Made by a program: the position numbers and the translations under genes
Shown: positions 27,801 to 38,400 of the stretch, piece by piece
Layout of the letters: the number at the start of each line of letters is the position of its first letter
Numbering within the stretch: the stretch's first letter is position 1
The notes under the pieces: generated by a model
The model's input: only the letters and a program-made list of their open reading frames with translations
What the model was told of the DNA's origin: nothing
Database searches by the model: none
From: Paraescarpia echinospica
Lineage: Eukaryota; Annelida; Polychaeta; Sabellida; Siboglinidae
Length of the DNA stretch: 64,000 bases
Reading direction: 5' to 3'
Assembly (NCBI GenBank): GCA_020002185.1
Contig: CM034534.1
Location: 36,455,672 to 36,519,671, forward strand

Positions 27801-29422
27801 AGCATAGTTTATTAACAAGATCCTATGTAACCAAATACAATGCATATCAAATATTATACTCGTTGTCACAGCCTCTGACTGAATCTCTGGCTGATATCGT
27901 CATGGACCTGGTGACTGGCTTAGCCTTAGGCTTACACTTAGTCAGCCTCGAGTCGAGTGTAGACGTTCGCAAGTTGCAATTCTCGTTGAATTAATACATG
28001 GCTACGCGTTCTTGTTGCTAAATGCGATAGTGTAATATGTACCTTCGTACAACCACTTTGGAATCTTCATCTTGATACACCAAAGCATGTGTATGTTGTT
28101 ATTGTTTTCGAATACGTGGGATGCCGATCTCGCGTAAAGCACGTGACCAAAATGGCGCAGGAGGTCGACAGCGCAATTGGCTTTCGTCAGCTATACCCGG
28201 TGTAACGACAAATCTTTTCTTTTTGACGATTAAAAAACAAGTATGCATTTTTCATTAAACCGACTGCGCACTAGTTAAACTATTCACACATCATTCATAC
28301 GTCTGGACCTAAAAGAACCGGATTGGCGATGGGCAAACGAATTGGTTGAGGACCTGACTTGCTTCAAAATTAGGTGGTATCAAAGACAATACTGGAAAAT
28401 CAGTTTGCAGGTTCAACAGTGTGTTTAACTTTGTAAATGTGTCACATTTTTATGCTAATTTTTATTAATCAAATGCAAATGTTTTAAAATCAAATGCTAA
28501 TGTCATCAGTATAATAAGTGTTGTGACAAAACTGTTCAAGTTGGCATCTGTGTAGCATATGCATGTGACTCGTTTTGTCCAGAGTGTATTCTGTGCTTTC
28601 TGTGTCTTTCTCCAAGACGTGATAGGCCTAAAGTATTTTTTTGTTGTTGAACCATTTGGAAATCTTTAAAAGGTTATATTATTCTTACATTCATGAGCCT
28701 ATATTAATAGGCACATGAACAACAACATGTAATGACCTGAACAGGTGACCTATTTAATTAGAGATACAGGTGTGGGCTAAATAATGAAATGCTAAAACTG
28801 GACAAACAAAGGGGCTTTCTCTTTCAGACAAAGGCTGGAGCCCTTAATTGCAATCTCTGTAAATATAAATATAGTCAACTGCTAAAGATGATGAGATATG
28901 GTCTGACTGGTGGACTTTGTCTTTACTCATTGTTAGCAGAAACTTACTGGAAAACTTGTATTAATAAGATAGGATAAGTTTATTTCAGACTCAGTCCTTA
29001 ATATAAGGAAAGTTCCATAGTCATACAAGTAGTAACACCAACACGAGAAATAGAAGGAAAAAAGACACAAAGCTACTCAACACAAATGTGTGCATGTCAG
29101 CACATCAGGGTCAAGGCTTTTAAATCAGTCAACCGATACCCATTCTCCAAAATTGCAGCAAAGTTATACATTTGTGTCTGATTCTGTATAAATGTGTTTC
29201 TTATTTAAATGCAAATGTTTTGGCAATCAAATGAACATGTTTTTGGTTCTGGCATTCGAATGCAAGTGTTTTTGTTTCAGATGCAAATTGTTTTGATCCT
29301 GAAACTAAAATGCAAATAAAAGAGCAAATGTGATTTGCATTTGAACCCAAGTCTGCTTCCCATTAAAATGAGGTATGCTGTGGAGTGTGGATCTAATAAA
29401 TGGTACAATTGCACTCACACAC

Positions 29423-29477
<55 letters not shown>

Positions 29478-32400
29478 CAAACAAAAATGATTTGATGCAA
29501 AGATCTGATGATCTGTGTGGTAGGCACTGGAGCGAGGTGTCCATTTTGAGATTGTGTACTCTCCAATGATCCGTGACCAGACAGCCAGATGTCATGTCAT
29601 CTCCAATGCCCAGGCTCTCATCAATGTCTGCAAGGGCAAGGTGGGTATTCTTGGTAATAGCAGTTAATTTTGTCCTCATTATTTTTATGCAATTGTCACC
29701 AACAAAGATACAAAAAACCTGTTTCCAAATGTCAGTTGTGAAGTCTTACTGTTGGAATGAGAGTTTGAGGGAAGTGTGTTTGCTGTGTTAACATAGGCCA
29801 TTCATCAGGGTGTGAACAGGACGGAAATAATAACTTGAATATGGTCGACTGGTACTGTTGTGTAGTGGGCAGCTAGATGTCAGAGGAAATTGTCCCGGAT
29901 GCCTGTGCCACAGCAATGCTTGTATTGCCACCACATCATCGGCCTCAAATTGTCGCATTTGTAGCTTCATCCACTAATTCCTTGATTTCAAGCACCAGAT
30001 ACTGCATAGTCAGCAAATCTCTTTTTTCAAGTGTTCAATTAACTTCTTTTCTTCACTTTCCTTAATTTTACTTCCATCTGCCATCTAAAATATCGATGTA
30101 CCCCACAAACAGTAAAATGTCTCTCTCTTTCACAGATCCAGAATTATGAATATCCAGCAAAGTGGTGATTGACTGCCAGTTATTATGCATTCTTCAAAAT
30201 ATGTTAACTACTATTAAAGTTGCATTCTGAGTTCCACCATGTTTAAATAAAAAAATTCCAGCGAGTCAACATGTCCCATACACTATCACTTTCCTCAACT
30301 CCCTATAAACTTGTTTTCACATAATATGCCATTTTAAGATAACACAGCACAAAAGACGAACAATTGTATCCGCGGTTTTTAATTCGCTGATTGGTTGGAT
30401 GGGAGAATCAAGGGAATCACGCTGTCGAGTGGGTGACATGTCATTTTGTTGACAGTTTGGAGTATCTATAAATTGTGGAACACAGTGGCGGAATGCGGCA
30501 CCGATGTAAAATCTCTCTTGCATTTGGTGTATGCTTTGAATCAGACTTACACTTCACGCATAGTAAAATATTCATGTAATGTCCGACAATATGAAGGCAT
30601 AATATACAGATTAAGTTACACTTTTATAATACGGAACATTGATGGAACGATTGACACCTACCAACAATCACTACCAAAATTTCACTGTTGTTCCATCACA
30701 TAGAAATATACCTTAATCTTGATAGTATGCTTTCATATTGCCAGACAGATTGTATTACATGGATATTTAAGTATGTATGATGTACCAGTCTGATGCGAAG
30801 CACACATCAAATGTAGAGATTTTTACATCGGTTCCGCATTGTTCCGCTGGTTCTGCGGTTTACAGAGCCCCAACATTTTGGAACGTCAACAATAACATGA
30901 GCACATGTCATGGTCGATGTTTTCTAGGCAAAGTCAAGATGTTATTAATCGTGTTATTTGTTCAGTAACAATTAAAGCCGCATTATATATCATTAAGAAT
31001 CATCATGTCACAAGATTTGTAGTAGCATATGTCAATAACATGGAAAATCTACTCCAGTTTCCAAGACAAAAAATGGTGTAACATTGATTATTATAAAAAA
31101 ATGAAACATGCTACCACTAATATTTATATTCACTACCAGATATGCACCTTTACTCCAGCTTAGACGTTTGCGATTTGTTTACATTCTTGGCAGGGGAGTT
31201 CGATCGGAAGGTAAAAATAGATCAGCATCTTGGGAAACCCCATCTTTGTTGTTTGTTAGCAAATGCATCATTTATATAATTTATATAAACTGACACGTGA
31301 TAGCAATTAAGTATACTAATAAGCAAATATTGATCGTGGTATAAATTCACTTTCTTAAAATGCATTAAAAATGGTAATTAACTCAGAATGCAACTTTAAA
31401 TATGCTATCATCAACACCTGCAACACAGAATACTATATAATTAAGCAAAGAACAATTTAAATAAAAACGCATCACATGGCAAAGTAATGCATTAAGAAAT
31501 CAATGAGAGCTTGTTAACTGTGTCAGCATTGCGCATGATTTTTATGCAAACAACAATTTTAAATCTTCTTGTTTCAGAATATCATTATGTCTAGTGCATG
31601 TGAGAAGGTAAGATTGAAAAGTATGAATCTTTCTTATTTGTTTTTTATCCATTATCTAAATGACCAATACTTTTGTGACATTTGTATTGGTTAACAAAGG
31701 CCTGTGTACTTTAGTGTTTTTATAAGGCAACTACTATCTGTTGCTGAAACATACAAATTATTATATCAGATAATTAGATTATGTTTCAGCAAGCTGTTTA
31801 ATTTTCTTATAAGGAATAACAAACCCAGTCATTTGAATTAATGTTATATTCTGCTGTATATTTCCGCTAAGCCAGAAATGTAAATCAGAATTCAATAAAT
31901 TAATCATTCTACATTAAGCACTGTGCAGCTGGTCTTCTTCCAATATGCATATTTTGCACACTTTTTAGCATGCCTAGATGTGATGTCAGAGAGGAGTGGG
32001 AATGCAAGAGTTTAGTATGCCTACATGTGATGTCAGAGCAGTAGGAATGCAAGAGTTTGGTATGCCTAGATGTGATGTCAGAGAGGAGTGGGAATGCAAG
32101 AGTTTAGTATGCCTAGATGTGATGTCAGAGAGCAGTGGGAATGCATGAGTTTAGTATGCCTAGATGTGATGTCAGGGAGAAGTGGGAATGCATGAGTTTA
32201 GTATGCCTAGATGTGATGTCAGAGAGCAGTAGGAATGCAAGAGTTTAGTATGCCTAGATGTGATGTCAGAGAGAAGTGGGAATGCAAGAGTCTAGTATGC
32301 CTAGATGTGATGTCAGAGAGGAGTGGGAATGCAAGAGTCTAGTATGCCTAGATGTGATGTCAGAGAGGAGTGGGAATGCAAGAGTCTAGTATGCCTAGAT

Positions 32401-35400
32401 GTGATGTCAGAGAGCAGTGGGAATGCAAGAGTCTAGTATGCCTAGATGTGATGTCAGAGAGCAGTGGGAATGCATGAGTTTAATATGCCTAGATGTGATG
32501 TCAGAGAGAAGTGGGAATGCAAGAGTTTAGTATGCCTAGATGTGATGTCAGAGAGCAGTAGGAATGCAAGAGTTTAGTATGCCTAGATGTGATGTCAGAG
32601 AGAAGTGGGAATGCAAGAGTCTAGTATGCCTAGATGTGATGTCAGAGAGAAGTGGGAATGCAAGAGTCTAGTATGCCTAGATGTGATGTCAGAGAGGAGT
32701 GGGAATGCAAGAGTCTAGTATGCCTAGATGTGATGTCAGAGAGGAGTGGGAATGCAAGAGTCTAGTATGCCTAGATGTGATGTCAGAGAGCAGTGGGAAT
32801 GCAAGAGTCTAGTATGCCTACATGTGATATCAGAGAGGAGTGGGAATGCAAGAGTTTAGTATGCCTACATGTGATGTCAGAGAGGAGTGGGAATGCAAGA
32901 GTTTAGTATGCCTATATGTGATGTCAGAGAGGAGTGGGAATGCAAGAGTCTAGTATGCCTACATGTGATATCAGAGAGCAGTGGGAATGCAAGAGTCTAA
33001 TATGCCTAGATGTGATGTCAGAGAGGAGTGGGAATGCAAGAGTCTATGCCTACATGTGACATCAGAGAGAAGTGGGAATGCAAGAGTTTAATATGCCTAC
33101 ATGTGATGTCAGAGAGGAGTGGGAATGCAAGAGTCTAGTATGCCTACATGTGATATCAGAGTGCAGTGGGAATGCAAGAGTCTAGTATGCCTAGATGTGA
33201 TGTCAGAGAGCAGAGGGAATGCAAGAGTCTAGTATACCTAGATGTGATGTCAGAGAGGAGTGGGAATGCAAGAGTCTAGTATGCCTAGATGTGATGTCAG
33301 AGAGCAGTGAGAATGCAATAGTTTAATATGCCTAAATGTGATGTCAGAGAGAAGTGGGAATGCAAGAGTCTAGTATGCCTACATGTGATGTCAGAGAGCA
33401 GTAGGAATGCAAGAGTTTAGTATGCCTACATGTGATGTCAGAGAGGAGTGGGAATGCAATAGTTTAGTATGCCTAGATGTGATGTCAGAGAGCAGTGGGA
33501 ATGCAAGAGTCTAGTATGCCTAGCTGTGATGTCAGAGAGCAGTGGGAATGCAATAGTTTAGTATGCCTAGATGTGATGTCAGAGAGCAGTGGGAATGCAA
33601 GAGTCTAGTATGCCTAGATGTGATGTCTGAGAGCAGTGGGAATGCAATAGTTTAGTATGCCTAGATGTGATGTCAGAGAGGAGTGGGAATGCAAGAGTCT
33701 AGTATGCCTAGATGTGATGTCAGAGAGGAGTGGGAATGCAAGAGTCTAGTATGCCTAGATGTGATGTCAGAGAACAGTGGGAAATACGAGAGGCCTGCTT
33801 TTTCCTTCCATTCACAGAATGTTTACAACAATAGCTGTTGGGTTGAAATGGCAATCAGAATGATTTATTGTGTGTCAATGTGGTATTACAATGTCATACA
33901 AATACAGTGTACTTGTTATAATAGAGAAACATGCAGTTATTTTACATTAACCCAATTTTATTGAAAAAATTGCTTAAACTGGAAGTTTGCTCACTTCATT
34001 TTTGCAAGCCAAACCTTCAGCTTATTTTGAAAAGACATTATTTTGATTGCAACACAGAAAATAATTTACATTAGTAAATATACACAAAATAAAAACAAAT
34101 ATTGTATGCAGCTGCAGAAAGAAACATGGTACCAGAGTATTAACATATACATATACATGTATATAAAGGAAGAGCTGCATAAAATAACAATTGCATTTGG
34201 TTTGCCAGTTTCCATCAAACTCCTGTGGCCGAATGGTTTTGTGCATTGGTTCAGTGTTGCAATATCGGGACATGTGTGTGAGATCTTGGTTCAAGCCTGA
34301 TACCGAACTGTTTTTACAAAGTGTATTTTTGTTTATCTTTTTTACACTGTAAATAAATTTACAATTTTTTTATATTTCATCTATCAAAACAAATCACGCT
34401 ATGTTTTCATATATATAATATACTACTGTACAGTAAGTAGCAAATTAATCAGTGCAATAAACATATGCAGTAGGTACAAATATTTCTTTGAAACTATTTA
34501 TAATTTTAGATGTATTTACTTAACTCCATTGTTATGGGATAAGAGGATCAAGTCTAATATGGTGTTCAAACTTTCTAGAGACACTGGAGCATTCTGGTGA
34601 TTAGTACCTCCTATGGAATCACTCCTGTTACTTTCCATTAAGCATAATAATATATTCATGGTTTTGTCTACACATGCCATTTTCATACATATGAAATCCT
34701 AGTGTTAATTTAGTTTACACAGATGCCTGCAAAGGCTGCAATGCCAAAGATCAGAGATAGTACATGAGTAATTGTTAGTGCAGATGTGTGTTTTTGTGTC
34801 TTCTCAGAGGTAGCAGGAAGGTGGTTGGAAATAGTTGATATATCAGAAACGTGGTTTGATTTTCAGGAGATGGAACTGAGAGGACCATATGATGTCTCCA
34901 ATCTGTATCCTTTCTAGTCTGTTTTTTTGGAAATGTGATATGTTACCTTTCTGAATCTTTGTTTGCACAGACATTGAACTGATTCACTTCCCGGTTCTCA
35001 TGTGACGTTGTTGGTGTTCATCATATGACAACACTTCCAAGAAAATCGCTTGGAGATTATCGCCTGTGTCTCTGTTGAGTGCTCAACGTCACTCTCGAAT
35101 TTCAATTGCTTCACTGATCTTTCTTCACCTGAAGTTGTTTTCTCTAGCGAGCACTGTAGCATCTTTGGCCGTCGTGTTATGACGCTCATTTATTCGGTGT
35201 TCCCCCCACAACTCTCAGTGGGGATCTTGTGTTCTTATACTCTAAGTCTAGCCCCCAGTAATCTGCTTGTTTCGCCTACATAGGTCTGGTCACAGTCAGG
35301 ACATGTTATTTTTATACAAAACACCAAAAACAACATGTGCGGGGTAGCACATGTTGTTTTTGGTGTTTTGTCCTTGGAGTTCGCAACCATGGATCATATG

Positions 35401-38400
35401 GCATTGTATGGTTTGTGGTATGTCCCCACTCCATGTTCTTTGAAGATCGTGGTCAGTTTCTCCGATAAGTGGCACACAAACAGTAAAGATATGTTCCGTG
35501 ACACCAACAACGTCACATTACAAACTGGAAGGGCATTGAGATGAAGGCATCAAGAGGATGCCAAAAGCTCCGTACGAGCACACAAGGATTCACAAAGATG
35601 GCATACTAAATTTCCAAAATCATGAACATAACTGAATCTGGAAGCAACTTACATGCTGAACTCTTATTCTTTCATTGTTACATCACCCATTTACTATTTG
35701 TATTTTTCTAATGTGCTTGTAATTGCATATTATAGATAAAAGTTTCCAGTATTCTTACTTTATTTTACAACAATATCCTAAGTGGATGTGAGGACGGTTC
35801 CAAATAACTCTTCCATTGCATCCCTTCCCACATGTCACCTCATGCGTGTCACCTCCCACATGTCACCTTCAGCATGTCACCTCCTGTGTGTCACCTCCAG
35901 CATGTCACCTCATGCGTGTCACCTCCCACATGTCACCTTCAGCATGTCACCTCCTGTGTGTCACCTCCAGCATGTCACCTCCCATGCATTACTGTGTCCC
36001 CACCCATGTGTCACCACACACACATCTCCTCTGATATGTCATCTTCCTTGCATAATTAATAGATTTTTGTGCCCAAGCTGTAGAATGAGTGTTATAGAGT
36101 AAACATAAATATATTGACTTTTTTGCCAGATCTCAGTTTCAGTGGTAATAAACAAAATGGCTGTTGCATGATAGAATTTAAAGCCCATCTACAGTAACAC
36201 TTAAAAGTTATATCTTGTCACAATGCTTTCAAAACCATCATTGGTTTACTTAACTCTAAAAGTTATATAAATAGATGTAGTTTTTTAATATTTATATTTA
36301 ATTTTGAATTTCAGAACTATAACATTATTGTAAATGCAACATATACAGATTGTGGTGAATGTGCAGGAGAATACAACAAACAAAACACGAGACTAGCATA
36401 TCGTTTTTACTTCCAGTCTTGCAACTTTAATTTGTCAAATACATGATTTTCAGTAAACGGCCGTACAAAAGTGAATAACAACATTGTCTACTTGAAAAAG
36501 CTTCAGTTTATCCATTCATGAAAATTAGTTTGAGGTGTGTAGTTGTTACAAAGCTACTGGAATATGGATGAAACACCTTGTATTCTTTTCAAAAACTGAA
36601 AGTCTAGCTGCCGTACCTTCTCTTAAATTAAGAAACCAAACATTGGAAGTGGTAATTTCTACCTTGCAAACATTTATACTCGTATTGTGAAGCGTAATTA
36701 TTGGGCCAATGTCCAAAAAAGTGTAGAAATGGGATTTTGCAGGTCCAAAAATAAATATTTGATTCTAAACAGTTAAGTTATATTTTCTTATTGTACTTAT
36801 AAACATACATATTTTACATTTTGCTTTTGAAGCATACAATAACATCAGGGTTTGGTATTGGCTGACAAAACAAGCAGGACATTATTTGATTGTATTTGGA
36901 TTTCCCTCACACAATTTAGCATGCAGGTATTGAAGATCAAAGGTATTTTCCTTCTTCAATTGTTTCTTGTTATCATTAGTCACGGCAAACTAAAGCTGTA
37001 ACTAGCGTGTAGGTAGATCACTGTCTTCATTGTTCCTGGGAATATGTTCAGTAGATGGTGTAATTACACAATTTGTTGTCCCGACTCATAATCATGCACT
37101 TGTGGATGTATTTGTAGTACATTTTTCTTGATTATTATATTTTACATGATGATATAACTAATAGCTATGAATGCAGGTAGTTAATACTTATAGTATAAAT
37201 TATGAAGGGTAAGCTGTATAACATAATGTCCTTGAACTTACAGCCAGTAAATGTATTGGCGTCAGAACATGAAGAATATTCGGAGGATGAGGCTCACCAA
37301 AAAACCTCCAATTGCACCCCCGTAGGCTCTCCAAAAACCTCCAAATCCACCTCTCCCCCTTGAATTGAAGCTCACCAATTACTCAAAACTGCAGTCGCCT
37401 TGACACTCACCAAAACAACAAAATGCATACTTTTCCCAAATATTGGGGGCTAATCGTATATCGAGCCCTGCATCTAAATATTGGGGGCTCGCAATGCCTT
37501 AGAAATAGTATGTGGTAATTTTGTAATGTAATGACTATTTGTTACAGTTATTAGTATTATTGCATGCAGGAACACACCTTCCCATAACTGCGTGTCCAGT
37601 GTCATCGCATGTCCAGCGCCATCGCGTGTCCAGTGTCCTTGCCTAGTGTAATGTCTATATTTCTCCAAACATATTTATCAAGTTTGCCCAAATTATATTC
37701 TGTTGGTATGCTAGCTTTGTTATCTTCTTTTCCAAATGTAAACTGCGAGCTCTTACATAAAGTGAATTAGTTATAAAAACGTTAATGTTTTGACAATAAC
37801 AAGCGAATGACCATGTCACCATATTTTGTTTGCAAACATTAAATTTCTCACAAAACTGTATGCAATGTTTTCATCTATAGGAAGAGCAACATGTTTCTAA
37901 CACATCAAGACCGTAAATTAGGGTACCGGTACGAATTACTGCACCGATATATATTTTAATCAAATTGCGTGTCCAGCGTCATCAAGCAGCTTAGACATCT
38001 GGTGGTCTCGCAGGTCAATTTATTCGCAAATCAACTTCGTCCACACATCACTTCTAAGAATAATATCGCTGTAAATAGTTTTGCAGTTTTTTAGTTATCG
38101 TATTCACGTTCGTTTCTGGTACAATTTCATCTAAACTATATGGTCTTCTAATCTGTCTAAACTTCACAAAATAAGCAATAGACCCAAGCCAGCGCCACAC
38201 CACCCGCTACTTGCGACGGCACACCCAAGCTCGACAATACTCTAGCCATATACGTGTGGCTGATACAGTTCTGAGCTTACATAAGAGAAAAAAAACTGGG
38301 TAAACATGGGTCCATTGCTGGCAAAATATGTCGTTTTAGAGTTGGAAAAGCTATTGTCTGCATGGAGACGCCAGCCTCTGATGCATTGACCATTTTAATT

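Larger units (their letters stand above)
18079..29523 (+). other. RPP30 intron 6 (11.4 kb)
   Basis: Holds the L2/CR1-type LINE (22296-25677), a cggatccag-ended MITE (20405-20720), two arrays of aaatgcaagtgtttt-type repeats, and a (CA)n tract. Stretches 20721-22290, 25680-27890 and 28330-29200 contain nothing I can identify, except a LINE-tail-like aagcgctttgagc at 21394. Confidence 0.7.
31608..34866 (+). other. RPP30 intron 8
   Basis: Over half of it is the 47-bp minisatellite (31967-33781). A tRNA-derived SINE-like sequence lies at 34219-34310. The rest shows no gene. Confidence 0.75.

Noticed and set aside
29305..29679. Minus-strand frame with a long Val-Cys run
   Set aside because: It is the (CA)n tract read through and overlaps RPP30 exon 7 on the other strand.
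9936..31399. Single giant element between the two TTAA-bounded blocks
   Set aside because: Their inverted ends differ after TTAAAG, and intact RPP30 exons lie between them.
33683..33964. 93-codon frame at the end of the 47-bp minisatellite
   Set aside because: Half is minisatellite translation and other units have stops.
34219..34310. Functional tRNA gene
   Set aside because: A and B boxes are present but acceptor and T stems do not pair, so a SINE or pseudo-tRNA is more likely.
35782..36102. Three overlapping long open frames in a Cys/His-rich repeat
   Set aside because: They arise from a stop-free 14-bp repeat open in all frames; no coding signal or family.
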